Below, in pieces: positions 1 to 8,883 of a stretch of DNA of 64,000 nt (the stretch's first letter is position 1; each line of letters begins with the position of its first letter). The stretch is from Parapedobacter defluvii (GTDB lineage Bacteria; Bacteroidota; Bacteroidia; Sphingobacteriales; Sphingobacteriaceae). The DNA lies in the NCBI RefSeq assembly GCF_014642075.1, contig NZ_BMIK01000009.1, positions 141,278-205,277 of the forward strand, read 5' to 3'. The notes beneath the pieces were generated by a model. It was not told where the DNA came from, ran no database searches, and was given only the letters and a program-made list of their open reading frames with translations. The translations under genes were made by a program, and so were the position numbers.

Positions 1-263
1 TGTCGGCGCAGCGCGGAGAAACCGAACGGATTGCAGATATTAAATCTGCCATTAGCCTTAATGATAAATTATTGTTCATTAAAGATCTGTTCAATGGGTA
101 TAGCCTGGCTTATAGCGAAGCCATTGAATTGCTTAATCGCTACGATGATTTTGCATCAGCCGATGCATTCTTGCAGGCGAATTATGCCCAAAAAAATAAT
201 TGGGCCGATAAACCCGTTGCAGTGGATAAGCTTTATGCCGTTCTACGGAAACGGTTTGGATAA
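1..263 (+). CDS. C-terminal part of a conserved hypothetical protein (5' truncated by window edge)
   Basis: An open frame runs in from the left edge with first complete codon at base 3 and stops at 261-263, giving about 86 residues. It contains [16 protein letters not shown] followed by a helical [14 protein letters not shown] segment. This resembles a C-terminal domain seen in conserved hypothetical proteins of Sphingobacteria and Flavobacteria, where an ISLNDR.LFI.ELFNG motif is typical. No function can be given. The internal Met at 72 is not a convincing start because the conserved motif begins before it. Confidence 0.6.
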   Translation, partial: SAQRGETERIADIKSAISLNDKLLFIKDLFNGYSLAYSEAIELLNRYDDFASADAFLQANYAQKNNWADKPVAVDKLYAVLRKRFG

Positions 264-280
264 CTTTTTCTACGTTAACG

Positions 281-1342
281 CTATTTGAGACTAACGGCAC
301 CATAGCGTGAACTGATGTTTACGGAGTTATTCGTGGATTTGTTCCAATAACCCGTATAACTTTTTGATGTTGTGCCTTCAGAGCTGTTGCTGATGCTGAC
401 ACGGTTTTGATTGTAGTCGAATCCACCATAGCTTACCGCGACGTTGAAATTGAACGTTGCTTCAGCCGCCGGTTCAATGTTTACTTTGGCATAAGATGCA
501 GCTACATTGACTTTTTTGATGGCCGGGCCAAGCCCTATTTTGAAAGGTGCACCGTAGCGTAAAGCGATATCTGCTTCCTGATTGATCTGACCGATTTCAC
601 CACCGCTATAGCTGATTGCAAGCGTAAGTTTTTCTCCTTCCGATAGGGTGAATCCGCCGTATTTTACAGAGACGTCACCATTCTGCAGGTAGTCGATCTC
701 CGCTTTTGAATAGGCAACCGAAAGAGAATTGTCATTGGCATTCAGCCGACCTGCCCGCAAGCTACCATAGCTGACAGATAGCGAGACCTTACCATCACGA
801 TCGTCTAGCTCAATCGGTCCATATCGATTGGCAAGGGTTAGGTCATTTCGCTTGGGCATGTACACTTCGTAGTCTATGTTTAAGGCTCGGTCGCCGCCTC
901 CGTTGGTCAGCGAAGACCACCAGTTGGAGTCCGAAGAGGAAATGTTCGTCTTCAATGAGATCGTGTTTCCCGAGGTCGATTCATCGATCTGTACACGGTC
1001 CAAGGCATCCTGAGCTCGTTTTTCAGAATTTTCAGCCGTACGTATTGTGATCGTTATTTTTACTTCATTGCGGTTCCAGTTGTGTATGGAAATTTTGCCG
1101 TATCGATTGTCGATCGAAAGCCGGTGACTACTGTTGACCGGATATACTTTTTCAATAACCTTTTCCTTTTGGAAAGAAAGAGACGGCGAGACAAAATCAA
1201 TGGAAGCTATGGACTGTATTACTTCCTCCTGAATATGCAACGCAATTTGTTCAACATCATCGACGATCGGCTGAGCAATTGTTTGTGTGCTGTATAGGCA
1301 GGCAAGAGCTGCCATTGAAATGTATGTGTTAAATTTGTTCAT
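281..1342 (-). CDS. Exported DUF4097-like beta-repeat protein
   Basis: About 353 residues. A hydrophobic N-terminus ending in TQTIAQP suggests a signal peptide, which favours the Met at 1342 over the one at 1360. The body is built of short repeating beta-strand units with the recurring pattern R/SYG (NRYGPIEL, VSYGSL, VKYGGF, ISYSGG, LRYGAP, VSYGGF, SRYGAV), as in DUF4097/adhesin-like beta-helix proteins. It is the last gene of a minus-strand operon after an ECF sigma factor and a membrane-anchored presumed anti-sigma factor, and its start overlaps that gene by 14 bp. It probably acts in the envelope; the ligand or role is unknown. Confidence 0.7.
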   Translation of the reverse strand: MNKFNTYISMAALACLYSTQTIAQPIVDDVEQIALHIQEEVIQSIASIDFVSPSLSFQKEKVIEKVYPVNSSHRLSIDNRYGKISIHNWNRNEVKITITIRTAENSEKRAQDALDRVQIDESTSGNTISLKTNISSSDSNWWSSLTNGGGDRALNIDYEVYMPKRNDLTLANRYGPIELDDRDGKVSLSVSYGSLRAGRLNANDNSLSVAYSKAEIDYLQNGDVSVKYGGFTLSEGEKLTLAISYSGGEIGQINQEADIALRYGAPFKIGLGPAIKKVNVAASYAKVNIEPAAEATFNFNVAVSYGGFDYNQNRVSISNSSEGTTSKSYTGYWNKSTNNSVNISSRYGAVSLK

Positions 1343-1883
1343 TTTTGGTTTGGTTTTCATTTTTATCCAGATAATTCAAAATTTCCATTTGTTGGCTAAG
1401 CACCTCAATCTGCGCTTGAAGGTTACGTATCATTGCGGCTAAGGTCAACTCCTTATTGGGGCTGTTTGCAAATTCCTGTTTAAGCGTTTCATAGTTGGCT
1501 TCTATCTGGCTGAGCGCTTTTGAAAATTCATTGTGCAGCGAGGGGTTTTTAGTCGCGATGATGGCAACCGAATCCTTTTTCTGCAGCACCAATTGGCTGT
1601 AAGTTTGCTGCTCAGCTGCCAGTTCCGGATTAATGTGGCGATAATCTTCATAGGCATTTTTCTTTCCGTAAAAATACACCAGAATACCAGCCGTTCCGAT
1701 CAGGAAAGTGATTGCTGCCACTTTGAACACACGGATTAACATCTTTCGGACCGTTATTTGGTCGGCTGATTTTTCCCGCTCTTCCAGTTCTTTTTCAATC
1801 CGTTGCCAAAGCTCTTTGGGTGGATGTGCACTGTCAAATGCCGTCCTGTTTTCTGTTACAAATTTTTTCAAGTTCCTTTTCAT
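1329..1883 (-). CDS. Membrane-anchored presumed anti-sigma factor
   Basis: 184 residues with one clear membrane segment (about 50-70, VAAITFLIGTAGILVYFY) between a charged N-terminal cytoplasmic part and a C-terminal part predicted to be helical and coiled (LQAQIEVLSQQMEIL). The gene lies 20 bp downstream of an ECF sigma gene on the same strand and just before an exported beta-repeat protein. Position and topology are those of Bacteroidota anti-sigma factors, although no ZAS zinc motif is visible. The anti-sigma role is inferred from context, not from a recognised domain. Confidence 0.6.
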   Translation of the reverse strand: MKRNLKKFVTENRTAFDSAHPPKELWQRIEKELEEREKSADQITVRKMLIRVFKVAAITFLIGTAGILVYFYGKKNAYEDYRHINPELAAEQQTYSQLVLQKKDSVAIIATKNPSLHNEFSKALSQIEANYETLKQEFANSPNKELTLAAMIRNLQAQIEVLSQQMEILNYLDKNENQTKNEQI

Positions 1884-1903
1884 CTCTCCTCCTATTAGTT
1901 CAT

Positions 1904-2440
1904 TCAGTTCCTCAAATTAGCTAGCAGTTTCCGTTTTCCCCGGAGAAATTGGCTCCGTGAGGTAGCTTCACTGATGCGGAGGATATGGGCAATTTCCTCG
2001 TGGTCATATCCCTCCAGCAAGTGTAAGGTAAGTACCAGTCGATAACCGTCAGGCAATTGGCTGATTGCAGTTTTGATGGTTTCTACCCGCCACTCCAAAT
2101 TGTCTTCTTCGGCTGTCTCATCGGCGATTTGTTCACTCTCCTCCAAGGATTGGAATGCCAGTTTCCGTTTCCGAAGTGCCGATATCGATTTGTTGACAAC
2201 AATTTGTTTCATCCACAGCCCAAATGTGCTCTCTTGGCGGAAACTGTCCAAACGGGTGAACGCATCCACAAATGCTTCCTGCAATACATCGGCGGCTTCC
2301 GCCTCGTCCTGAACAATACGGAGCGCCGTATTATACATCGCCTTTGCATACAGGTTGTATAGTTTGAATTGGGATTGGCGGTCGCCCCGTTTACAGGCTA
2401 CTACCAACTCATAATGCTTATCATTGAATGAAGTTTCCAA
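1904..2440 (-). CDS. ECF-family RNA polymerase sigma factor
   Basis: 178 residues with the two usual ECF domains. Sigma-2 lies at about 10-90, with the DVLQEAFVDAFTRLDSFR stretch of region 2.2 followed by FGLWMKQIVVNKSI. Sigma-4 lies at about 120-175, with ISQLPDGYRLVLTLHLLEGYDHEEIAHIL and a helix-turn-helix ending in SRSQFLRGKRKLL. It is the first gene of a sigma/anti-sigma/exported protein operon and would direct RNA polymerase to an envelope-related regulon. The 145-bp divergent gap to the rRNA methyltransferase gene must hold its promoter; it is probably autoregulated, as is usual for the family. Confidence 0.9.
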   Translation of the reverse strand: METSFNDKHYELVVACKRGDRQSQFKLYNLYAKAMYNTALRIVQDEAEAADVLQEAFVDAFTRLDSFRQESTFGLWMKQIVVNKSISALRKRKLAFQSLEESEQIADETAEEDNLEWRVETIKTAISQLPDGYRLVLTLHLLEGYDHEEIAHILRISEATSRSQFLRGKRKLLANLRN

Positions 2441-2585
2441 TTATGTACTTCGTCTAACGTTCAACATTGCCGTATTCTTTTTTCCTGTTTTGATCTTAAC
2501 TTGTTTATATAATAGACGCAGCCGATTGAACGCATGTTGCATATTATTGGAGAAAAGTTACTGAAAGTTCTCTAAGTTTGCAGCG

Positions 2586-3773
2586 ATGCATACCATTAAA
2601 TTGAAAAAGGACAAGACGAAAGCTGCCCATCAACGGCATCCCTGGATATTTTCCGGTGCGGTGGCGGAAAGCGGAGGGAGACCCCAGGATGGGGATGTAG
2701 TGCGGGTAGTTGACCATTTAGATGAATTTATCGCTTATGGTCTGTATAACGGGCAGTCGCGTGTAGCTGTCCGGCTGATCGAGTGGGACGTTGACCGGTT
2801 CCCTGACGAGGACTGGTGGCGTGTACGTGTACGACGGGCGGTAGAAGCTAGAAATCCCTTGTTGCGGTCTTCAGATACCAACACCGTACGCCTTATATTT
2901 GCGGAGTCAGATTTTCTGCCCGGACTGATTGTTGATAAATATGCCGATTTCCTTTCCATCCAGATTCACGCCTCTGGAGTTGAGCGGGTCAAGCAGCTGG
3001 TAACAGACGAGTTGAATCAATTACTGAATCCACAGGGTATTTACGAACGTAGCGACGCCAATGCGCGCCAGCACGAGGGGTTGGTGCCTGCAAACGGCGT
3101 GTTATCGGGTAACCTTCCCCCAGAGTGGCTGGAAATCAAGGAAAATGGTATTCGCTATCAGGTAAATATCGCGGAAGGACAGAAATCCGGTTTCTATTGT
3201 GACCAACGGGATAATCGTTTATATACAGCACATTACGCCTGCGGTAAGCGGGTGTTGGATTGTTTCTGCTATTCGGGAGGATTTTCTTTGAATGCATTTG
3301 CTCACGGGGCCGCATCGGTTGTAAGTGTTGACAGCTCGGCATTGGCAATGGAAACGCTGAAGCGGAATGTAGCAGTTAATGGCTTTGATGAAAGCAAGCA
3401 TATAGCCATACAGGCGGATGTAAACAGGCAGCTTCGGATATTTTCGGATAGCGGTCAACGGTTCGATTTGATTGTATTAGATCCACCCAAATATGCACCC
3501 TCGCGATCTAGACTTGAAAAGGCAGCGCGTGCGTATAAAGACTTGAACCGACGGGGACTGCTTTTATTGGAGCAGGGCGGTTTGCTGGCCACATTCTCTT
3601 GTTCGGCTGCCATGGATATGGCAACGTTTAAACAAATATTGGCGTGGGCTGCCTTGGATGCAGGTAAAGAAATTCAATTTATACGGCAATTTACACAATC
3701 GGATGATCATCCTGTACGCGCCTCATTTCCGGAAGGGGAATACCTAAAAGGATTGCTTTGCCGTGTGGTATGA
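2586..3773 (+). CDS. rlmI: RlmI-like class I rRNA large subunit methyltransferase (m5C1962)
   Basis: 395 residues, the normal length for RlmI/RlmQ-type enzymes. The N-terminal PUA domain (about 1-75) contains HPWIFSGAV. A central EEHEE-like linker follows, and the C-terminal Rossmann SAM-methyltransferase domain shows KSGFYCDQRDNR, VLDCFCYSGGFSLNA (motif I) and IVLDPPKYAPSR (motif IV). The presumed reaction is SAM-dependent 5-methylation of a cytosine in 23S rRNA, in the cytoplasm. It is transcribed divergently from the ECF operon and convergent with the aminotransferase, whose stop lies 3 bp away. The exact target base is inferred from family. Confidence 0.85.
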   Translation: MHTIKLKKDKTKAAHQRHPWIFSGAVAESGGRPQDGDVVRVVDHLDEFIAYGLYNGQSRVAVRLIEWDVDRFPDEDWWRVRVRRAVEARNPLLRSSDTNTVRLIFAESDFLPGLIVDKYADFLSIQIHASGVERVKQLVTDELNQLLNPQGIYERSDANARQHEGLVPANGVLSGNLPPEWLEIKENGIRYQVNIAEGQKSGFYCDQRDNRLYTAHYACGKRVLDCFCYSGGFSLNAFAHGAASVVSVDSSALAMETLKRNVAVNGFDESKHIAIQADVNRQLRIFSDSGQRFDLIVLDPPKYAPSRSRLEKAARAYKDLNRRGLLLLEQGGLLATFSCSAAMDMATFKQILAWAALDAGKEIQFIRQFTQSDDHPVRASFPEGEYLKGLLCRVV

Positions 3774-3776
3774 TGG

Positions 3777-4973
3777 CTAGTTAACCTGTTGAGAAAAAGC
3801 GATGCCATCCCGTATTACCTTGCAAGCCATCTGAATCTCGTCATCGCTGATGGTAAGGGGCGGAGCTATACGCAGTGCCGTGTCGCAATGGAGAAACCAA
3901 TCGATAATCACACCGTTTTCCGCACAATATTGGCTGATTTGTTCCACCTGAGCAAAGTTATCCATTTGCAGGCAGAGCATTAACCCAAGACCACGTACTT
4001 CGCGAATCAGTGGGTGTTGCAGGTGTTGCCGAAATAATTGTGCCTTTCGTTCCACTCCTTCCGTCAATTGGTCGTCCAAAATTACATTGAGTGATGCCAG
4101 TGCTGCTGCGCAGCTTACCGGGTGTCCGCCAAAGGTCGTAATGTGACCCAGGATCGGGTTGTCAGTAATAACATCCATCACTGCTTTGTTTGCAACAAAT
4201 GCCCCGATAGGCATTCCTCCTCCCATGCCTTTGGCGAGCAGGAGAATATCGGGAACAATACCGTAATGTGCGAAAGCAAAGAGTTGGCCGGTACGACCAA
4301 ACCCAGTTTGAATTTCGTCAAAAATTAGGAGCGAACCCGTCTCGTCACACCGTTTACGGATAGCCTGCATGTAATCTATGTCGGGTACGCGGATGCCGGC
4401 CTCGCCCTGTACAGCTTCCAGAATTACCGCTGCAGTAGCTGAGGTAATCCGATTAACGTCTTCGACAACGTTGTAACGGATGAATTTGATCTCCGGTAGG
4501 AGAGGAGCATAGGCACAATGATATTCCGGGTTGCCGATTAGACTTAGCGCCCCTTGGGTACTTCCATGATAGGCTTTTTCGGCCGCAATGATCTCGCGTC
4601 TTTGGGTGTATTTTTTTGCGATTTTCATCGCACCTTCCGTAGCTTCGGTGCCTGAATTGGTGAAATAGACGGTATTGAGGTGGTTGGGGAGTAACGAGAG
4701 CAGCTTAGTGGCAAACTGTACCTGCGGAGCCTGTATAAATTCACCGTAAACGGTCACATGCAGGTATTTATCGAGCTGGCTAGCTATAGCTTGAAGCACA
4801 TTGGGATGGCGGTGTCCGATGTTGCTTACGGCAAATCCCGATACGAGGTCGATATATTTTTCGCCGTTGGGTCCATACAGGTATACTCCTTCGGCACGCT
4901 CAATTTCGATGAGTCTCGGTGAGTGGGAAGTTTGGGCCGTGTTTAATAAGAAAAGCTGCCTGTTGCTAAGCAT
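3777..4973 (-). CDS. Class III PLP-dependent aminotransferase (acetylornithine/ornithine-type)
   Basis: 398 residues. The class III signature is clear: LLIFDEIQTGFGRTGQLFA supplies the PLP-ring Asp, and ILLLAKGMGGGMPIGAF carries the Schiff-base lysine. Upstream FTNSGTEATEGAMKIAKK is the PLP-phosphate binding loop. The enzyme moves an amino group between an omega-amino donor and 2-oxoglutarate. ArgD, RocD and 4-aminobutyrate aminotransferases share these motifs, and no arginine genes lie nearby, so the substrate stays open. It converges on rlmI and follows, 12 bp later, an exported Spy-like protein gene. Confidence 0.85.
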   Translation of the reverse strand: MLSNRQLFLLNTAQTSHSPRLIEIERAEGVYLYGPNGEKYIDLVSGFAVSNIGHRHPNVLQAIASQLDKYLHVTVYGEFIQAPQVQFATKLLSLLPNHLNTVYFTNSGTEATEGAMKIAKKYTQRREIIAAEKAYHGSTQGALSLIGNPEYHCAYAPLLPEIKFIRYNVVEDVNRITSATAAVILEAVQGEAGIRVPDIDYMQAIRKRCDETGSLLIFDEIQTGFGRTGQLFAFAHYGIVPDILLLAKGMGGGMPIGAFVANKAVMDVITDNPILGHITTFGGHPVSCAAALASLNVILDDQLTEGVERKAQLFRQHLQHPLIREVRGLGLMLCLQMDNFAQVEQISQYCAENGVIIDWFLHCDTALRIAPPLTISDDEIQMACKVIRDGIAFSQQVN

Positions 4974-4985
4974 GTGCCACTGCGG

Positions 4986-5456
4986 TTATTCATTATCCCT
5001 ATCGCGCCGCCGGTGTTGCAATTCCCGGAGTAGATAACTGCGGAATTCTTCTTCCACTTCAAAAAACCGGGAAGCCCGGGCCGGGCCGACTATTTCAGAG
5101 AAGCGTTTGCGATAGATTTTCTTTACCTCCAATTCCTTGGCATCAAAGGCAAGTACATCCCGGTTAGAGGGATTGAGGTTATTGCTTGGCAACTTTTGAC
5201 TTTGAAGATTCGGGGTATAAGGTGTCTTGTCACTGCGTCGCTCACGTTTCAACGTAGATATTTCCCTGAAATACTGGTTATATACCGGGAAGAATTTCTG
5301 GGCTTCCGATGGAGTGAGATTGAGTTCCTTCGTGATGAAAGCAATTTTCTCCGCTTCGATTCGCTCAAATCGTTGTGCCCTGGTTTCCTGTGCCACTGCA
5401 ATAACAGAAAACAGCAACATAACGGTGGTAAAACTTAATTGTTTTATTGCGGTCAT
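4986..5456 (-). CDS. Exported LTxxQ/Spy-like small helical protein
   Basis: 156 residues with an N-terminal signal peptide (TTVMLLFSVIAVAQE). The mature part is highly charged and predicted mostly helical, with FITKELNLTPSEAQKFFPVY, a variant of the LTxxQ motif of Spy/CpxP-type periplasmic stress proteins, and later FRSYLLRELQHRRRDRDNE. It follows the anti-sigma gene by 2 bp in an ECF sigma / anti-sigma / Spy-like operon. The likely role is periplasmic: a stress sensor or chaperone modulating the sigma system. Function is inferred from motif and operon. Confidence 0.65.
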   Translation of the reverse strand: MTAIKQLSFTTVMLLFSVIAVAQETRAQRFERIEAEKIAFITKELNLTPSEAQKFFPVYNQYFREISTLKRERRSDKTPYTPNLQSQKLPSNNLNPSNRDVLAFDAKELEVKKIYRKRFSEIVGPARASRFFEVEEEFRSYLLRELQHRRRDRDNE

Positions 5457-5458
5457 TT

Positions 5459-6172
5459 CTACAGCGTATGATTAAGGTAAGCCTCAAGATCCTCTTCACT
5501 AATGCTCTCGCCGATGACACGCTCGTCGAAGTCATCGAGCTGTTCCGAAATGTACATCATGTCATTGTCCGTACCGTAAAGCTCCAAATAGTTGAGTATC
5601 TCCTGGTCGGATACCGATGCCAAATGGCTGGATGTTGCAGGCTGGTCTTCAACTGCCAACCGAGTAACGCCGACAATGCTGGCTACCAACGCGATACAAG
5701 CAGCGGCATAAGCCATCCACCTTGGTCGGCTGATTTTTCGGATGGGTATTTCCTGTTGTTGGTAAGTCTGGCGGGATAGGTTATCTTGCAGGGTTTCGAA
5801 ATAAGATGCCGGAACCGAAAAACCTGAATCCGAGGCATTTTCATTCAGCTTCTGTTGGAGTAATAACTGTTCTTCCAATTGGTCAAAATAACCGTCAGGG
5901 ATGGAAAAACCTGATTCCGTAATCGTTTCCTTCAGCTGTTGTTCTTTGATTTTTGCTAGAATACGATCGCCCAATTGATCGAAATAACCGGTAGGTACGC
6001 TCCCTATACTCTTTATGTGTTGTACTTCTTCGATCAATCTGCATTGTTGCAGCGTGCATTCCTGAAGGTCCGTAAAATAACCGTCTGGGACAGTATACGG
6101 ATTCACACGTAACACTTCGGGCAGGGATTTGTCCGGAGTGTCGATTGGGCGGTATGTGTGTTTTTCCTTCAT
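5459..6172 (-). CDS. Anti-sigma-like membrane protein with four GYF repeats
   Basis: 237 residues. The N-terminal half carries four copies of a short motif, VPDGYFTDL, VPTGYFDQL, IPDGYFDQL and VPASYFETL, spaced about 30-45 residues apart. One membrane helix follows at about 175-195 (AYAAACIALVASIVGVT). The C-terminal tail is acidic (EQLDDFDERVIGESISEEDL). P.GYF.L motifs with a following transmembrane helix are common in Bacteroidota proteins encoded next to ECF sigma factors, and here the sigma gene lies 33 bp upstream. The repeats probably contact the sigma factor; this is inference. Confidence 0.65.
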   Translation of the reverse strand: MKEKHTYRPIDTPDKSLPEVLRVNPYTVPDGYFTDLQECTLQQCRLIEEVQHIKSIGSVPTGYFDQLGDRILAKIKEQQLKETITESGFSIPDGYFDQLEEQLLLQQKLNENASDSGFSVPASYFETLQDNLSRQTYQQQEIPIRKISRPRWMAYAAACIALVASIVGVTRLAVEDQPATSSHLASVSDQEILNYLELYGTDNDMMYISEQLDDFDERVIGESISEEDLEAYLNHTL

Positions 6173-6205
6173 GGTAATTCTTAGATGTTTTTGTTACGTG
6201 AAGGT

Positions 6206-6763
6206 TTAATCGTTTGCTTCAAAAAATTGCGTTATTTTCTTCACGGCCAAGTGGTAAGAGGCCTTCAATGCTCCTACACTGGTACCCACGATTTCCGATA
6301 TTTCTTCGTATTTTAGATCATCAAAATATTTCATATTAAACACCATGCGCTGTTTCTCGGGAAGTGTAAGCAAGGCTTGTTGCAATTTTAATTGGGCTTG
6401 CGTACCGTTAAAATAATTGGTGTCGGTCAATGAGTCGGCTAAATAAGCCGAACTCTCATCGTCTAGCGATACGTTTTGACGTTGCTTTTTCTTGTTCAGA
6501 AACGTAATGCATTCATTGGTGGCTATTCGGTAGAGCCACGTATATAATTGTGCGTCCTCCCGGAAGTTTCCAAGGTTTTTCCACACTTTAACAAAAATGT
6601 CCTGTACCAGATCATCCGCATCATCGTGGTCGATGACCAGGCGCCGCACATGCCAATAGATTTTCTGTTGATATTTCTTTAGCAATTGTGCAAACGCCTC
6701 GTCACGCGTACGCTTGTCGGCAAATTTATCCAGTATCTGTGCATCTTCCATCATTTGCTGCAC
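6206..6763 (-). CDS. ECF-family RNA polymerase sigma factor
   Basis: 185 residues. Sigma-2 is seen in DDADDLVQDIFVKVWKNLGNF and LYTWLYRIATNECITFLNKKK. Sigma-4 is seen in LLTLPEKQRMVFNMKYFDDLKYEEIS with the recognition helix GTSVGALKASYHLAVKKI. It is the first gene of the sigma / anti-sigma / Spy-like operon on the minus strand. Its start lies 17 bp downstream of the stop of the transketolase C-terminal subunit gene, so it could be partly cotranscribed with it. It should respond to an envelope signal relayed by the downstream membrane protein. Confidence 0.9.
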   Translation of the reverse strand: MQQMMEDAQILDKFADKRTRDEAFAQLLKKYQQKIYWHVRRLVIDHDDADDLVQDIFVKVWKNLGNFREDAQLYTWLYRIATNECITFLNKKKQRQNVSLDDESSAYLADSLTDTNYFNGTQAQLKLQQALLTLPEKQRMVFNMKYFDDLKYEEISEIVGTSVGALKASYHLAVKKITQFFEAND

Positions 6764-6780
6764 TTTCCCTGCGTGGGTAT

Positions 6781-7734
6781 TTATTTGCGTTTAATCACCC
6801 GTTGGACAGCAGCAACGATATTAGCCGCATTCAGGCCGTATTTTTCCATCAGCTGAGCGGGAGTACCGCTTTCGCCGAAGCTGTCGTTTACGGCAACATA
6901 CTCTTGGGGAGTTGGATTGTTTTTTGCCAGTACCTGGGCTACACTATCGCCAAGTCCACCTAAACGGTTATGCTCCTCGGCGGTGACCACACATCCGGTT
7001 TTGGCTACCGACTTCAAAATTGCTTCTTCATCAAGGGGTTTGATCGTATGGATATTGATGATTTCTGCGTCGATTCCCATTTCAGCCAATTGTTCTCCTG
7101 CTTGGATGGCTTCCCATACCAGGTGACCTGTGGCAAAAATACTTACGTCTTTGCCTTCGTTGACCATCCATGCTTTGCCGATTTCAAACTTTTGATCGGG
7201 TGCTGTAAAAATGGGAACTACCGGACGGCCGAAGCGCAGATACACGGGCCCGTGATGATCTGCAATGGCGATGGTGGCTGCCTTGGTCTGATTGTAATCG
7301 CACGGGTTGATCACCGTCATGCCGGGCAACATCTTCATCAGTCCGATGTCTTCCAGGATTTGGTGGGTTGCCCCGTCTTCCCCAAGTGTTAGGCCCGCAT
7401 GCGAAGCACAGATCTTTACATTTTTATCGGAGTATGCGATGGATTGGCGTATTTGGTCATACACCCTTCCTGTGGAGAAATTAGCGAAAGTCCCTGTATA
7501 CGGGATTTTTCCGCCAATGGTCAACCCGGCAGCGATCCCCATCATATTAGCTTCCGCGATGCCTACTTGAAAGAAGCGTTCGGGAAATTCTTTGATAAAA
7601 TCATTCATTTTCAGCGAACCGATCAGGTCGGCACAAAGCGCCACGACATTTTCGTTTTTCCGGCCTACTTCCAATAAACCGGCTCCGAATCCAGAGCGGG
7701 TATCCTTTTTATCTGTATATGTGTATTTTTTCAT
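6781..7734 (-). CDS. Transketolase, C-terminal subunit
   Basis: 317 residues covering the pyrimidine-binding and C-terminal domains of transketolase. Visible family marks are the start RSGFGAGLLEVGRKN, VGIAEANMMGIAAGL (Glu that activates the thiamine ring), FANFSTGRVYDQIRQSIAYS and the transketolase-C segment EHNRLGGLGDSVAQVL. With the 281-residue N-terminal subunit encoded upstream it forms a complete split transketolase for the non-oxidative pentose phosphate pathway. The two genes are separated by 246 bp, longer than is usual for such pairs. Confidence 0.9.
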   Translation of the reverse strand: MKKYTYTDKKDTRSGFGAGLLEVGRKNENVVALCADLIGSLKMNDFIKEFPERFFQVGIAEANMMGIAAGLTIGGKIPYTGTFANFSTGRVYDQIRQSIAYSDKNVKICASHAGLTLGEDGATHQILEDIGLMKMLPGMTVINPCDYNQTKAATIAIADHHGPVYLRFGRPVVPIFTAPDQKFEIGKAWMVNEGKDVSIFATGHLVWEAIQAGEQLAEMGIDAEIINIHTIKPLDEEAILKSVAKTGCVVTAEEHNRLGGLGDSVAQVLAKNNPTPQEYVAVNDSFGESGTPAQLMEKYGLNAANIVAAVQRVIKRK

Positions 7735-7980
7735 CTGTGTATAATTTGCTTTTTAACGGCGATGAAGCTATCAGATTTTTCATCAGCGTATGTTTTAAAC
7801 GGCATTCAAGAGGGCAAAGCCGTTTATTCATTCCCTTGTGTGATTGAATAAATCATGATGGTTTCATTGTTTTTAAGATTTGAGATATAAGACGTCAGAT
7901 ATGAAACTTGGATAAGAGGTGTCAGACTCTGTATTGCCTAAACGTTGTCTGATGTCTGAGATCTGTTGTCTAACGTCTAA
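7735..7980. repeat. Intergenic stretch with GTCTGAtGTCTGA-type inverted/direct repeats
   Basis: Between the two transketolase subunit genes. From about 7875 to 7980 the sequence consists of variants of one short word in both orientations: GATTTGAGATATAAGACGTC, then TGTCAGACTC, then GTCTGATGTCTGAGATCTG and GTCTAACGTCTAATC. The two ends are roughly reverse complementary, so the RNA could fold into a long imperfect hairpin. It looks like a dispersed intergenic repeat (REP/MITE-like) and may tune the expression ratio of the two subunits. No coding sequence is visible. Confidence 0.45.
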
Positions 7981-8826
7981 TCAATAATCTCCGAGTGTTT
8001 CCTCCAACTGGGCGAGTGCTGCGGCGAGCTGTTCGTCATTGGGTGCTACGCCATGCCATTTGTGTGACCCCATCATAAAGTCCACCCCGTTCCCCATTTC
8101 CGTTTTCATCAGAATCAATACAGGTTTACCCTTTCCCGTACGGGATTTGGCTTCCGCCAATCCTGCCAACACTTCACTCATCACATTGCCCTTCATTTCA
8201 AGAACATCCCAGCCAAAAGCTTCCCATTTTGCCCGGAGATTGCCAAGCGACAGTACCTGCTCGGTAGAGCCGTCGATCTGCTGTCCATTGTAATCAATGG
8301 TAGCAATGAGGTTATCAACTTTATTAAAAGGAGCATACATGGCGGCCTCCCAGATCTGCCCTTCCTGCTGTTCGCCGTCGCCCATCAACACATATACCAA
8401 ATGGTTGTCGTTATTGAGTTTTTTTGCACGTGCCGCACCGATAGCCACAGACAGCCCTTGGCCGAGGGAGCCGGATGCCACGCGTATGCCGGGCAAGCCT
8501 TCGTGCGTGGTTGGATGCCCCTGAAGGCGTGAATTGATCTGACGGAAGGTTGCCAGCTCGCTCACTCCGAAGTAACCTGCACGCGCCAGTGTACTGTAAA
8601 ATACGGGTGAAATATGTCCGTTGGACAGAAAGAAGATATCTTCTCCGATACCGTTTATATCAAATCCTTCCTTTCGCTCCATGGCACTGAAATATAGGGC
8701 AACGAAATATTCAGTACAGCCCAATGATCCGCCGGGGTGCCCGGATTGGCAGGCGTGGACCATCCGTACGATGTCCCGTCTGACCTGCGATGCGATTTTT
8801 TCTAATTTCGTGATGTCTTCGTTCAT
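7981..8826 (-). CDS. Transketolase, N-terminal (thiamine diphosphate) subunit
   Basis: 281 residues, the usual size of the N-terminal half. It has the TPP-binding motif MGDGEQQEGQIWEAAMYA through DYNGQQIDG, the substrate-region histidines SGHPGGSLG and the HGVAPN segment near the C-terminus. It pairs with the C-terminal subunit gene downstream to make a two-chain transketolase that moves two-carbon units between sugar phosphates. Annotation as a dehydrogenase E1 subunit is unlikely because the partner matches transketolase. Confidence 0.9.
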   Translation of the reverse strand: MNEDITKLEKIASQVRRDIVRMVHACQSGHPGGSLGCTEYFVALYFSAMERKEGFDINGIGEDIFFLSNGHISPVFYSTLARAGYFGVSELATFRQINSRLQGHPTTHEGLPGIRVASGSLGQGLSVAIGAARAKKLNNDNHLVYVLMGDGEQQEGQIWEAAMYAPFNKVDNLIATIDYNGQQIDGSTEQVLSLGNLRAKWEAFGWDVLEMKGNVMSEVLAGLAEAKSRTGKGKPVLILMKTEMGNGVDFMMGSHKWHGVAPNDEQLAAALAQLEETLGDY

Positions 8827-8883
8827 TATATGGTTATTATTCGATTTGACGCAAAGTTAAGATTTTACGGTAACTTCTCTGCG

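Noticed and set aside
31..288. Frame starting at 31 on the plus strand as a gene
   Set aside because: It overlaps the better frame (stop at 263) that carries a conserved ISLND..LFI..LFNG motif and reads into the convergent gene's stop region.
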